A stretch of DNA of 49,570 bases from Furfurilactobacillus milii (GCF_009863985.1 NZ_WEZT01000018.1:70717-120286); one strand, 5' to 3'. Shown: positions 17,659-26,384, numbered from the stretch's first letter. A program made the numbers and translations. Notes: a model not told the origin generated them from the sequence alone.

Positions 17659-18495
17659 ATGAAGTATTGTCCAAATTGTGGAGCTGAAATAGCTCCTGAT
17701 GATAAATTTTGTACCAAGTGTGGTTTCGTTTTGCCAGTTGAGGGGCAAACGAGTGGGGCTGCTAAACAAGTGCGACCTGTACAACCAAGCCAACCCCAAG
17801 CCGCACCTACATCTACGCCAGCACAACCTAACCAAACTGTTACGGCCGTTCAAGGCTATGCAACGAATTATTTTCAATGGTTATGGGATGCATTGAAAAA
17901 ACCATTTAATAATGATGAGAGCGCGGGACAATATTTTGGATTAATCAATTTTGCAATTATTATTTTGCTTAACGCGTTTTCATTCAACACCGTTATTCAG
18001 CGGGTTGAACAAATGGGTTCTTCAATGCTTGGAGCCTTTGGTGCCAGCACTCAAAGCGGTGCCAAGTCGTCATTCTGGATGCAATTTATCTTTGTCGGTT
18101 TGGTAATCTATGCCATTTTTGTTGGCGTTAGCTACTGTTTTAGCCACTATGCTACGCACAATCTTGATCAAACGTTCTTAGCTTACACGAATAGACTTGC
18201 TCACTACACAAGTAGCATTTTAGTTTTGGCTGTTGTTCAATTTCTTGATTCGTTTGCTGTTAATTCAACGAATGGCGTGGGCTTTTACACCATTCTAGTC
18301 GTCTTACAACTCTTCATCTTGCTGAGTGGCTGCCTATTGTCTGTTGCACCACAACAGGGTGTAACAGGTAGTTTCGATTCCGCTTACACAGCGATATTAA
18401 CGACAGTTGTCATTAATGTACTTCTTTTCATCGTTGCCGATATTGCCGCGCAGTCTGCTTTATCAAGTTTGATGTCGCTGCTTAAACAGTTCTAG
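17659..18495 (+). CDS. Zinc-ribbon multi-pass membrane protein
   Basis: This 278-residue protein has an N-terminal zinc ribbon (C4, C7, C18, C21), a Pro/Gln/Ala-rich linker (residues 30-65), an amphipathic WLWDALKKPF segment, and then about five membrane segments from residue 93 on. It is the first of three consecutive zinc-ribbon proteins (14 and 24 bases apart), probably one operon. A GGGGGG run precedes the ATG. Zinc-ribbon membrane proteins of this kind occur in lactobacilli, with suggested but unproven envelope-stress roles. Function unknown. Confidence 0.7.
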   Translation: MKYCPNCGAEIAPDDKFCTKCGFVLPVEGQTSGAAKQVRPVQPSQPQAAPTSTPAQPNQTVTAVQGYATNYFQWLWDALKKPFNNDESAGQYFGLINFAIIILLNAFSFNTVIQRVEQMGSSMLGAFGASTQSGAKSSFWMQFIFVGLVIYAIFVGVSYCFSHYATHNLDQTFLAYTNRLAHYTSSILVLAVVQFLDSFAVNSTNGVGFYTILVVLQLFILLSGCLLSVAPQQGVTGSFDSAYTAILTTVVINVLLFIVADIAAQSALSSLMSLLKQF

Positions 18496-18509
18496 TGGGG
18501 TATAGATAA

Positions 18510-19421
18510 ATGGATGATAAGGTCTTTTGTTCAAACTGTGGCAAACAGATTTCGCGGACGACTAAGTTTTGCCCATATTGTGGGGCGGCTAATCGTGAAT
18601 ATGCTAGTTCAGCAAATAGCGTAGCGGCTGCTCCGAGCAACAATGGGACAGACGTTCAGCAAGCAACGATGAGTCAAGGATTGGCAACACAACAACAGGC
18701 TACTAAACAAACCAGAAAACCCCGCCGACATGGGAAACTTACTAGTGGAAAGCTAGTCGCGTTGATTGTTGGTCTAATCGTGCTTATTGGGGCAGGCGTT
18801 TTCGGCGCTAAACAATATTATGGAAATCGCTATGACATTTACTCAATGCCACATGACTATGATGCCGCGCCAGAGAGTTATACGCTTAAGTTTATTCCTA
18901 AGACATATATTCAAATTAATGATCATTTCATCAATATGGTGACTGTTGAGGTGCCGTCGGACAATAATAATCAAATATTTTTAGTTTCGAGCCGTATTCC
19001 GATTCATAAAAAAGGATCGCAGTTGCAGCTAGATTACAATGACGGGCAATATTTAACGAAACTTTATTGGCCAGAACAATTCGCAAGTATACAAAAAGGA
19101 TTGCCAAAGAATGATAAGGCTGAAATTAATTTGATTAAGTCGCTCGGAGTGTCCGATAAGTCTGCAGCTGGGGTCACTTTCAAGGGCAAAGTGGAAACAA
19201 TGGGTTGGTCACAGAATTTCAAAGGTCAAAAGAACTTTAATTCGCGTCAGCAAATTGTTCACTATTTTTATGGGACAAAACATTTACGACTCCTAGATAT
19301 TCATAAACCTAGTTTTGATTTCGATGCTGCAATTTCAAGCAAGAAAGTTAAAACAATGCCAAACGGCGCGAAGTTTAACCAGGAAGTTAGGCGCATAGAA
19401 AACATGCATTATTTGAACTAA
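18510..19421 (+). CDS. Zinc-ribbon protein with one membrane anchor and an outer domain
   Basis: This 303-residue protein has a zinc ribbon at C7, C10, C21, C24, a Gln/Thr-rich linker and a basic stretch (KQTRKPRRHGKLTSGK). One membrane segment follows at about residues 86-106, then an extracellular domain of about 195 residues. This is the topology of TcaA-type proteins, cytoplasmic zinc ribbon and outside sensor-like domain. No catalytic motif is visible. GGGG before the ATG is the likely ribosome binding site. Confidence 0.65.
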   Translation: MDDKVFCSNCGKQISRTTKFCPYCGAANREYASSANSVAAAPSNNGTDVQQATMSQGLATQQQATKQTRKPRRHGKLTSGKLVALIVGLIVLIGAGVFGAKQYYGNRYDIYSMPHDYDAAPESYTLKFIPKTYIQINDHFINMVTVEVPSDNNNQIFLVSSRIPIHKKGSQLQLDYNDGQYLTKLYWPEQFASIQKGLPKNDKAEINLIKSLGVSDKSAAGVTFKGKVETMGWSQNFKGQKNFNSRQQIVHYFYGTKHLRLLDIHKPSFDFDAAISSKKVKTMPNGAKFNQEVRRIENMHYLN

Positions 19422-19445
19422 ATAAAACAAGGAAAGGATCAACTC

Positions 19446-21164
19446 ATGGCTCAACAAGATTCACTACAATTCTGTCCAAATTGTGGTGCAAAATTAAAAC
19501 CAGGTGCGCTATTCTGTGGTAATTGTGGATTTAACATTGCTAACTATAAAGCGGCAAAAAAGAATGTCGGTAACGGAAGTCAAGCAAGTAAACCAGCAAG
19601 TGCGTCGGCTGCTCCCAAGTCTGGTAATCGTTTCAATCAACCAAATCAGCCAGGCAGTCAGAGCAATAGTGTGCTTCACACTGGCACTAGAGAAGCAAGT
19701 AAGCCTGTTCAGTCACAAGCTGCCCCTAAACCGTCAGCTGTCAGTTCAGCACCAACGCGAAGAACTAAAAAAACAAAAAAATGGCCGTGGATTACGGCCG
19801 CCATTGTGCTTATTATCTTAGCCGGTGGATATATGTTTGGCAAAAACTACTATTCCCAAGATAATCAACTGAAGCGCGCAATGACCTCTGTTAAAAAGAA
19901 CGATAAGAATTTAGCAAAAAACTTTGCGGTTTCTGATAAACAATTCAAACTGAGTCACAAAAGTTTGCAACCCTTGATCAAGGAATTGAAAAATAAACCC
20001 TCGGGGATGAAGCTGTTTGAGTCACAACTCAAAAATAACGGTGTGACCGAAGATGGCGCATATTCATTTGCCCCTTCTGGACGGGCATGGTTATTATTTC
20101 CACGATATAAAATCAAGGTTAAAACTTTTTCGGCTAAGTTACGAACCAATCAACCGAATATCAAACTGACGGTCAACAATCAACACGCATACAAAACCAC
20201 AATGACGAGCGTTTCGCACAGCTTTGGCCCATATATTGCTGGGCAATACGAATTGACGGCTGAGGGAAATGTTCATGGGCACCACATGAAAAATGACGGT
20301 AACTATTGGCTTACGCCAAGTAATGCTAGCGACGTTTATCTAGAGTTAAAGACGATTTCCTTCACAGCAAAGGGTTATCCTGGCGCTGAGGTTAGGATCA
20401 ACAACAAATCATATGGCAACCTGGATAATACAGGCTCCCTGTATCTTCAGGACATTCCGTGGTCTAATGACATGGAATTAACGATGGTTTACAGCGGCGA
20501 CGGTGGGAAGGCTACGTCTAATCAACGCAAAATTCGTGACTCAGACGAAGATGAGGAAGTATCTGTCAGCTTCCCAGGAGTGATGTCTCATGACGATGCT
20601 CACAATTTAATTTCTGATGTTTTCACAGATATGGACTTACTGTCAGCTAGTGGTGATGTTCCTTCTGATCTTGCTTCTCTGTTTGACGATGGCACGTCGA
20701 GCCAACAGTATAAAGATATTGTTAGCATGGCTAAGAACTACAATAATGACAAAAAGATCAGTAGTGTAAACTTCACCGTCCAAGACTTCCACGTAGTGCC
20801 TAATAAGAACGCTGAAACAAAGGCCACTTATAACGTGAAATATAAGTTTTATGGTGACAGTGGGGCCTCACATACGCAGGTTTTCCAGTACGTGGCTATC
20901 CTTGATGGTACTGGCAGCGCTGGCAAGATTAGGAGCATCCATGCTACCAAGAAAATTAGTGATACGTCGACACCGGGGGATGATGATTCGGATTCTAACA
21001 GTGATTCAGACTCCAGCAATGACGATGATTCCAGTTCAGACGCTTCGGATAGCGACTCAGATTCGACTGATAATTCTGACGATAGTAATTCAGATACGGA
21101 TTCAACTGATGATGAGTCATATCAAACGAACCAGAGGTATGTTAGCCAAAATTTAAGTTATTAA
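19446..21164 (+). CDS. TcaA-like zinc-ribbon membrane protein with acidic Ser/Asp tail
   Basis: This 572-residue protein has a zinc ribbon (C10, C13, C24, C27), a long low-complexity linker, and a membrane segment near residues 117-136. Extracellular repeats resemble the TcaA domains (YFPRYKIKVKTFSAKL style, near 215). The last 60 residues are an almost pure Asp/Ser repeat ending in YQTNQRYVSQNLSY. TcaA proteins are linked to glycopeptide and cell-wall stress responses. AAGGA lies before the ATG. The acidic tail could bind cations or span the wall; this is inference. Confidence 0.7.
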   Translation: MAQQDSLQFCPNCGAKLKPGALFCGNCGFNIANYKAAKKNVGNGSQASKPASASAAPKSGNRFNQPNQPGSQSNSVLHTGTREASKPVQSQAAPKPSAVSSAPTRRTKKTKKWPWITAAIVLIILAGGYMFGKNYYSQDNQLKRAMTSVKKNDKNLAKNFAVSDKQFKLSHKSLQPLIKELKNKPSGMKLFESQLKNNGVTEDGAYSFAPSGRAWLLFPRYKIKVKTFSAKLRTNQPNIKLTVNNQHAYKTTMTSVSHSFGPYIAGQYELTAEGNVHGHHMKNDGNYWLTPSNASDVYLELKTISFTAKGYPGAEVRINNKSYGNLDNTGSLYLQDIPWSNDMELTMVYSGDGGKATSNQRKIRDSDEDEEVSVSFPGVMSHDDAHNLISDVFTDMDLLSASGDVPSDLASLFDDGTSSQQYKDIVSMAKNYNNDKKISSVNFTVQDFHVVPNKNAETKATYNVKYKFYGDSGASHTQVFQYVAILDGTGSAGKIRSIHATKKISDTSTPGDDDSDSNSDSDSSNDDDSSSDASDSDSDSTDNSDDSNSDTDSTDDESYQTNQRYVSQNLSY

Positions 21165-21211
21165 TTTGACCAAACTAAATTTCCCGATCGATGAGTCCCT
21201 CGGCATATTTC

Positions 21212-21260
21212 AATAAAGCGTGTAATCCCTTTTTGAGGGATTACACGCTTTATTTATTTT
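21212..21260 (+). terminator. Terminator of the zinc-ribbon operon
   Basis: A perfect 19 bp stem (21212-21230 with 21236-21254) is followed by a long T-run. Its symmetric AT-rich flanks allow it to stop the converging 74-residue gene too. Confidence 0.9.
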
Positions 21261-21307
21261 TTTTCATAGTTTAGTGCAATTGTGTTTTGGAAAAAGGTAA
21301 ACGTGAG

Positions 21308-21532
21308 TCATTTGTTCTGTTTTAAGAATGGATCTTGTCCATCATGGAAATGTCGGTAAACAACATCGTAAATACTAACAATGACCGCTAAAATTAGGAC
21401 GACAGCAGACGTATGATGAGTTAACCATGAACCAGTCGAGACTATGAGGATGATAGGAACTAATGTCCAGATCCATTTAGTAAACAACTTGTAAGTGGCC
21501 CAACAAAAAATAATGGCGAGTAATAGTAACAT
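21308..21532 (-). CDS. Small two-segment membrane protein, copy A
   Basis: This 74-residue protein has two or three hydrophobic segments and ends in YRHFHDGQDPFLKQNK. It is about 75% identical to the protein at 23560-23784, which lies inside the integrated element while this copy lies outside it. Both share WATYK, GSWL-HH and DGQDPFLKQ-type stretches. No known family is recognised; size and topology would suit a small immunity-, holin- or stress-related membrane protein. Confidence 0.6.
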   Translation of the reverse strand: MLLLLAIIFCWATYKLFTKWIWTLVPIILIVSTGSWLTHHTSAVVLILAVIVSIYDVVYRHFHDGQDPFLKQNK

Positions 21533-21887
21533 CTTGTTTCAACTCCTTAAGTACCCTTTAAAAGAATCCAAAATTTGAATCATTGAAAGAACGCAATGGA
21601 TCACTTGCGACAACAGATGGTTCACTGATGTGTAAAATATGTAAAAACTAGCATGAATTAGCAGGCGGTTTAGGTATTCTAAGTACATGGACGTTCAGCC
21701 AGCTTATTACTTGCTGTCGTTCAAGCTGGCAGGTATTACGTATCCTCATCATCACCAATCAGTGACTAACAAGGGATGAGGAGCATGCAATATCACTTAG
21801 GAAAGATTGGGTAATGATACAGCTTGCTGTGTCGTTATATATCGTAGCTAGGTCGGTAAAAACACTGGCTCAAGCGTTTGCGATAAT

Positions 21888-21980
21888 AAAAAAAGCTGAC
21901 TACATAAAGTAGACAGCTTACCCAACAATACTTGACCAGCGAGCGAGGAGTCTCCGCTAAAATTCTCCTCACTTTCCAAT
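21888..21980 (-). ncRNA. Candidate small RNA with exposed anti-Shine-Dalgarno sequence
   Basis: On the minus strand a strong promoter, TTGCCA-N16-TATAAT (22009-22014 and 21987-21992), is followed about 90 bases later by a terminator hairpin (GCTGxCTAC stem at 21895-21917) and a seven-T run. No good reading frame lies between. The RNA can form GAGGAG/CTCCTC pairing and carries a CUCCUCGCUCGC stretch able to pair with ribosome binding sites. It lies just outside the left att repeat. I know of no described RNA that it matches. Confidence 0.5.
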
Positions 21981-21986
21981 GGCATT

Positions 21987-22014
21987 ATTATAGCAATTTT
22001 ACTAGATTTGGCAA
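21987..22014 (-). promoter_or_regulatory. Promoter of the candidate small RNA
   Basis: TGGCAA at 22009-22014 and ATTATA at 21987-21992 read on the minus strand as -35 TTGCCA and -10 TATAAT with 16 bases between. It is among the best promoter matches in the window. Confidence 0.65.
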
Positions 22015-22101
22015 ACGTAAGCTGTTGCGGCATTTCGAGAAACTTAAAACTAGGGTTTTCAAAATTTTGTTCGAGGTTTGCTCATTAATGAGTAGGCCTT
22101 T

Positions 22102-22184
22102 ATTTATGAAAATAGAAAAAACCACCAATCACGGGCTGAGCCAGCGTGATTGGTGGTTAATTGTTTTGATGGATCGCCAGGGGA
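22102..22184. repeat. attL: left direct repeat
   Basis: This 83 bp sequence recurs at 28747-28830 with only one A inserted in an A-run. It carries the terminator hairpin of the tRNA (12 bp stem, CCACCAATCACG) and a copy of the last 15 or so bases of the tRNA gene (TGGATCGCCAGGGGA on the plus strand). Confidence 0.88.
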
Positions 22185-22246
22185 ACAGACCTAACGATAT
22201 GATAAATGCCGTAACAGCAGTTGTTACACGTGTTTCACATGGAACT

Positions 22247-23413
22247 TTATTGTGCTTGGCTACCCTTTAGGTATTCTGCCAACTGGTTAGCTGCATGCCA
22301 TTCTTGCTCAGCAGTCGTATGAATATAAGTGTTGAGTACCGTTTGAATATCAGCATCCTCCATACGGTTCTGAATCTCTTTAATGGGGATGCCAGCAGCA
22401 AACATAGCTGACACGCTTGTGTGGCGTAGACCGTGGACACTGATGTAACGTAGTCCATTATCCTTAATGATCTTAGCCAGCCATTTGTGTGGCGTGTCTA
22501 GTGACTTGTATTTGCCCTTTGAGTTAGGAAATACCAGTTGATGCTTATCTACGCTAGATACGTTAGCAATTGTTAACAAATACCGTTGCTGAGCTAACCG
22601 CCATTGTCGAAAATAGTATACGGTGCTGGTGTCTAGGGGTTTGGTTCGCATCCCTTTAGCAGTCTTAGTAGCATTCACTACTGTATGACCGCCAACACCC
22701 TGTGAGAGTGTCTTACTAATGGTCATGGTGGATTTACTGAAGTCAATGTCTGACCACTCCAGCGCTAATATTTCGCTTCTACGGGCAGCCGTGTAAGCAT
22801 ACGTCCAGAAGAGGGCAAACTTTTCAGGTTCAGTGTGTGAATCAAGACATTTAAAAAAATGAGCAAGTTTATCACGACTCCAAAAGTTTTCACGTTGTTG
22901 CCCTGGTGTAGCCTCATGCTTTGGCAAAGTAACTAATGCTGCTGGGTTGCGGTCAATGTAACCACGTTTCATAGCGAACTGAAACATCTGTGAAGTGAAG
23001 TAGTACCACCGTCGATAGCCAGCAGTTGTAGTCTTGAACCATTCATTCACTGCCCATTGTACTTGGGCAATCGTAATAGTACGGATGCGAAACTGACCAA
23101 AAGCGGGTAGGATGTGGTTATCAAACATTTTGTTAGTTTTCGCCCAAGTGCTTTCACGGACAGTATTTTGATAAACTGGAAACCATTCGTTAAACACTTG
23201 AGCAAATAGAATATTGTTTTCTTTAGGAACGTCGCCATTATCCTCTGTTTGAACCTGTAAGCGAGATAGAGCAATGGCGGCTTCTTTTTTTGTCTTGAAA
23301 CCACGGCGGCGAGTACGTTTCTTTTTACCAGTTTGATGGTTAACCCCTAGATAGATTTGAAAGCCGTACAGTGTATTCCCATCTTTGTCTTGGTATGAAT
23401 TAATCTGTGTCAT
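22247..23413 (-). CDS. int: Tyrosine recombinase (phage-type integrase)
   Basis: This 388-residue integrase performs site-specific recombination at the tRNA-Lys att site. An N-terminal AP2-like arm-binding domain (YGFQIYLGVNHQTGKKKRTRRRGF) is followed by a SAM-like core-binding domain (about 65-170) and a catalytic domain. The catalytic set is visible: R in AARRSEIL, H-x-x-R in HGLRHTS, and the nucleophile Tyr in LNTYIHTT. GGGAG lies before the ATG. It appears intact and lies about 60 bases from attL, the usual place. A ParB-like site overlaps its downstream side. Confidence 0.93.
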   Translation of the reverse strand: MTQINSYQDKDGNTLYGFQIYLGVNHQTGKKKRTRRRGFKTKKEAAIALSRLQVQTEDNGDVPKENNILFAQVFNEWFPVYQNTVRESTWAKTNKMFDNHILPAFGQFRIRTITIAQVQWAVNEWFKTTTAGYRRWYYFTSQMFQFAMKRGYIDRNPAALVTLPKHEATPGQQRENFWSRDKLAHFFKCLDSHTEPEKFALFWTYAYTAARRSEILALEWSDIDFSKSTMTISKTLSQGVGGHTVVNATKTAKGMRTKPLDTSTVYYFRQWRLAQQRYLLTIANVSSVDKHQLVFPNSKGKYKSLDTPHKWLAKIIKDNGLRYISVHGLRHTSVSAMFAAGIPIKEIQNRMEDADIQTVLNTYIHTTAEQEWHAANQLAEYLKGSQAQ

Positions 23414-23559
23414 TTTATTTCTCCCAACGGCCTGTGCGGGGCGTTGTTAGGAAAATACAAGGGTAGTTGTAAATATCCTTGTGAGGGGGTCGCGTTTTGC
23501 GACGGCATTAGTTATAGACCTCACTCCTTTCATTGCACACACTCAGAACTGGTAATGTG

Positions 23560-23784
23560 CTACTTAGTCTGCTTTAAGAACGGATCTTGTCCGTTGTGGT
23601 AGTGCCTGTAAATCAGGTCGTAGATACCAGCAATAATAGCGACTATTAGAACAACTGCAGACGGGTGATGAATAAGCCATGAACCTGCTGAGACTACTAA
23701 AACGATTGGTATCAGGATCCAAACCCATTTAGTAAAGAATTTATAAGTAGCCCAGCAAAAAATGATTGTGAGTAACAGTAGCAT
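23560..23784 (-). CDS. Small two-segment membrane protein, copy B
   Basis: This 74-residue paralogue of the gene at 21308-21532 (about 75% identity) has the same length and the same ending DGQDPFLKQ-like (here NGQDPFLKQTK). It sits directly behind the integrase promoter side inside the element, a position often used for cargo. The region 23414-23559 between it and the integrase holds no gene, only a GTCGC/GCGAC hairpin and an ACAAGG/CCTTGT repeat. Function unknown. Confidence 0.6.
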   Translation of the reverse strand: MLLLLTIIFCWATYKFFTKWVWILIPIVLVVSAGSWLIHHPSAVVLIVAIIAGIYDLIYRHYHNGQDPFLKQTK

Positions 23785-23822
23785 GGTGCTTTATCTCCTA
23801 GAAGTTAAACAGAACAATATCT

Positions 23823-24164
23823 TTACTGGTCTGTGTCGTCGTCAGTGTCTTGATTGCTGTCAGTTTGGTTAGAGTCATTGTCTTGGTCTGAATCAACTGA
23901 GCTCTGGTCGTTGTTTGAGTCGCTCTGATCATCATCGCTTGAGCTACTGTTTGCATCGTTTGACAGTGAGCTTGCCTCTGCTAAGGCCTCTTTACCATTT
24001 TGTTCAGCGGCTGCTGTGTTCTTTTTTAGACTAGCCAAATAGGTTTCATCTGGAACGAGTGATTTTAAAAGGTCAGCTTTTGAAAGTGTCTTGTTCGGAA
24101 ATTGACTATCGACACCCTCACCAGTTGATGGAGCAATAGTAACGGTTGTTGAAGTGGTGGCCAC
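23823..24164 (-). pseudogene. C-terminal fragment of a Ser/Asp-rich surface protein
   Basis: The 113-residue frame begins at a GTG without a ribosome binding site and stays open upstream into insertion-sequence sequence, so the 5' part of the gene has been lost. The remaining part has a Thr/Ser-rich start, LSKADLLKSLVPDETYLASLKK, and a tail of Ser, Asp, Asn and Gln repeats like that of the protein ending at 21164. It was probably a lipoprotein or surface protein. Confidence 0.55.
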
Positions 24165-24173
24165 TAAGTAACA

Positions 24174-24352
24174 AGGTAGATTGTAAAATTAATCCGAACG
24201 CTGTTCGGACAAAAAAGATCAGCTTCCTTTAAAATGGTGTTTACCACAAACCCATCTTTTAGGAGCTGATCGTCGTAACGAGTTGGCATGTAAAAATTTC
24301 TTCCTTTTGAGAGACGATTTATTCATTATACCCTCTCTTAAAAGTTGTCTCA
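24174..24352. mobile_element. Insertion-sequence remnants (IS30-like end joined to an IS3-like end)
   Basis: The left part starts AGGTAGATTG and matches, over about 35 bases with some changes, the IS30-family end at 49474. Next is a long imperfect palindrome between GATCAGCT (24210) and AGCTGATC. The right part, read on the minus strand, starts TGAGACAAC, has a TATAAT promoter and ATG followed by codons for MPTRYDD, as in IS3-family first reading frames, then breaks off. It looks like two nested IS fragments; the IS3 assignment is the weaker. Confidence 0.45.
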
Positions 24353-24356
24353 GGAA

Positions 24357-24719
24357 TCAGCTTACATCCATTATTTGACCCATGTGCAGGTGCATAATCC
24401 CTAGCGCTAGAAATAAATCATCTGGTCTTAGCTTACTGGCGTTGGTAGATAAATATGGAGAAATGCCACTTCCAGATATTAGATTGGACTTTATTCTTTG
24501 ATAATTTGCTGCCTCATTCGGACTTAGTGTAGGCAGTTGTTTCAGTATATCTTTAGATTCATGAACTGTTACAGAATGTAAAACGCATTCGCGAATGTAA
24601 GTGAGGTAATTGATTACCAGACTATCGTCATCAAGTCTTCTAATAAATTTATCTTTTTTTGTGTCGCGAAGTTGTTTCACAATTGATTGCTTCCACTGAC
24701 CAAAATAATTTGGTTCCAT
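24357..24719 (-). CDS. Unknown protein next to the IS remnant, possibly truncated
   Basis: This 120-residue protein has a helical N-terminus and an ending PDDLFLALGIMHLHMGQIMDVS. HLHxG motifs of this type lie mid-protein in some phage or toxin-like families, so the C-terminus may have been removed. Its stop lies only 5 bases from the insertion-sequence boundary at 24352. Start ATG 24719 is in front of the unannotated repressor terminator region. Function unknown. Confidence 0.45.
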   Translation of the reverse strand: MEPNYFGQWKQSIVKQLRDTKKDKFIRRLDDDSLVINYLTYIRECVLHSVTVHESKDILKQLPTLSPNEAANYQRIKSNLISGSGISPYLSTNASKLRPDDLFLALGIMHLHMGQIMDVS

Positions 24720-24856
24720 GAGTGCCTCCGTAAAAACGAGCCGTTTTGAGTGGTTGGGGGGGTGTCTTTTATAGGTATCTCCATTGTTGGTATTTCAACC
24801 AGCGCAGATTTGAGTTTGTTAAGAATAAATCATTTTAAATGACTTGTATTTGTTGA

Positions 24857-24883
24857 AAACAGGTCGTTTGAAAGGACCTGTTT
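24857..24883 (-). terminator. Terminator after the repressor gene
   Basis: AAACAGGTC (24857-24865) and GACCTGTTT (24875-24883) form a perfect 9 bp stem, with a T-run on the minus strand just after it. Confidence 0.7.
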
Positions 24884-24890
24884 AATGTAG

Positions 24891-25634
24891 TCAGTATTTA
24901 ATGTCTATCAATTGGTCGAATAGTTTTTTGTTAAGAAGCGTCTTCTTGTCCCAAAGAAAATTTAAGGATTCATTTGGAAGTCTATGAATTGGCAAATCTG
25001 AATTGAAGCTAACGTATGTAGCTGTTTTGTATTTGCTAGTGAGACTAGTTTCAAGTAGCTGAATAATGCCACGAGATACTCCACCTAATATCTTTTCCAG
25101 AGAATTGATAGGTGAGGATGATAAAAAGTCGTATAGCTTTTGTTCGTTATAGTTTTCTATTAGTGCTTCACCAAGATCATCATATAGCCACTCAATTTTA
25201 TATACGGTATCAGAGCCATTAATCGGGTTACTGAGTATAAGTCGAGTAGGAACCTTAAATTCTGTCACTGTCCCGACATCGGTAATGTTACCGTCATAGT
25301 AGAAGCCAACTTCAATAGTTGTTTCATCTTCATCTATTAGTGTGGATGAGCAGTTAATGCCAGTAGTAATGGAACCATCCGGTGTATATAAACTTTCTGT
25401 TACTGGTTTTACATAATACTGGATCGTCTCAAAAGAAAATTGATTATCAAATAATTCTGAAACGTCAGCGTTTAATCCATTGGCTAATTTAGATAAAGTT
25501 TCAAACTGTATGCCTTTTGCTTTTCCGGACGCAAGCTGTGAAATGGTAGGACGGGATACTCCCGTCATCTCTGTTACATTTTGAATAGTTAAATGACGTT
25601 CATTCATATATTGTTTCAGAGATATTTTTAACAT
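24891..25634 (-). CDS. CI-like XRE repressor of the element
   Basis: This 247-residue protein has an N-terminal helix-turn-helix (ISLKQYMNERHLTIQNVTEMTGVSRPTISQLASGKAKGIQFETLSKLANGLN). The C-terminal 170 residues match no family I know; no LexA-type peptidase Ser/Lys pair is obvious. It is divergent from the Cro-like gene at 25782, the usual immunity switch layout of phages and satellites. The coding frame is intact. Confidence 0.75.
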   Translation of the reverse strand: MLKISLKQYMNERHLTIQNVTEMTGVSRPTISQLASGKAKGIQFETLSKLANGLNADVSELFDNQFSFETIQYYVKPVTESLYTPDGSITTGINCSSTLIDEDETTIEVGFYYDGNITDVGTVTEFKVPTRLILSNPINGSDTVYKIEWLYDDLGEALIENYNEQKLYDFLSSSPINSLEKILGGVSRGIIQLLETSLTSKYKTATYVSFNSDLPIHRLPNESLNFLWDKKTLLNKKLFDQLIDIKY

Positions 25635-25720
25635 ACATGCACCTCATTTCTGCTTGAATTTAGCATATACCTGTAAAAACGAAATGACAAGACTATTTGC
25701 TAAAAGTATATCGACTTCTT

Positions 25721-25760
25721 TACTAAGCATTCTTACCATTTCTGGCAAGGATGCTTAGTA
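25721..25760. promoter_or_regulatory. Inverted repeat in the repressor/Cro intergenic region
   Basis: TACTAAGCAT (25721-25730) and ATGCTTAGTA (25751-25760) form a perfect 10+10 bp repeat, with CTT/AAG and CC/GG continuing inside. It lies just before the Cro-like start. It may be an operator or an mRNA leader hairpin. Confidence 0.45.
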
Positions 25761-25781
25761 TTAAAAAATGAGATGGAAATT

Positions 25782-25970
25782 ATGAGCAATAATTTTAAGG
25801 ATATCTTGGATTCTTGTTATTGGACAATTGGGATAGCACACGATTATCACAGATTCACGCTTACAAGTATTTATTATCAAAGAGCAAAAGGCATTCAGTT
25901 CGAAACGTTGAAGAAAATTTGCTTTTTTGGCATTACACCTAATGAGTTGTTAGGCTATGAGGTGAAGTAA
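25782..25970 (+). pseudogene. Degraded Cro-like XRE protein
   Basis: A 62-residue frame whose end, RAKGIQFETLKKICFFGITPNELLGYEVK, is a clear XRE C-terminus and shares KGIQFETL with the repressor. The recognition-helix region (residues 15-30, WTIGIAHDYHRFTLTSIYY) is distorted and one residue short after KKIC, so it is probably not a working DNA-binding protein. The start at 25782 follows GAGATGG. Confidence 0.5.
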
Positions 25971-25971
25971 C

Positions 25972-26384
25972 ATGCCAGAATTACGAGTATCACTACCAGA
26001 GAGCACTCAACAGGAACTAAAGCTGTTGATGTTTAACAAGTACTAAGCAGGCGTTTATATAAGCTGCTACACCGAGGTATATGACTAAGAAGCAAGCGGC
26101 AGACTACCTGCAATGGTACTTAGCTTAGAAATAGGATTCAAGGCAAGACCGTAAGCCATGATTGGTTAATGATCGCATTCAATGGGCAAGAGGCTGGTGA
26201 GATGTTAGCTACTGTTTTTGGATTAGCTGAGCATTGGAAAACTACCCGTTATCAAGTACGCCATTTCATTCATTTGTTTGTTGATTCTGAAACTATCAAG
26301 ACACGCAAAGTTAATAAGTATTTTTTTGCAATCCAGCCATTAAAATATGTTAAACAGGATGAGTCAGAGACTAATTCGAACTAA
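25972..26384 (+). pseudogene. Broken DUF771-like phage gene
   Basis: Fragments of one protein lie in shifting frames: MPELRVSLPESTQQELKLLMF then a stop, MTKKQAADYLQWYLA then a stop, and finally a long open piece (from HDWLMIAFNGQEAGEML to DESETNSN). The KKQAADYL segment and the order of parts resemble DUF771-type phage proteins. At least two frameshifts or stops have accumulated. Confidence 0.5.

Noticed and set aside
20980-21120. Short repeats in the end of the TcaA-like gene as a CRISPR or tandem array
   Set aside because: They are codons for an Asp/Ser tail with irregular period and no spacers.
22222-22237. Second parS-like site overlapping the one at 22231
   Set aside because: Only the left half and core fit; the right half reads TTTCA instead of AAACA.
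24174-24352. A single complete MITE
   Set aside because: The two ends differ (AGGTAGATTG and TGAGACAAC), so it is more likely two nested IS fragments.
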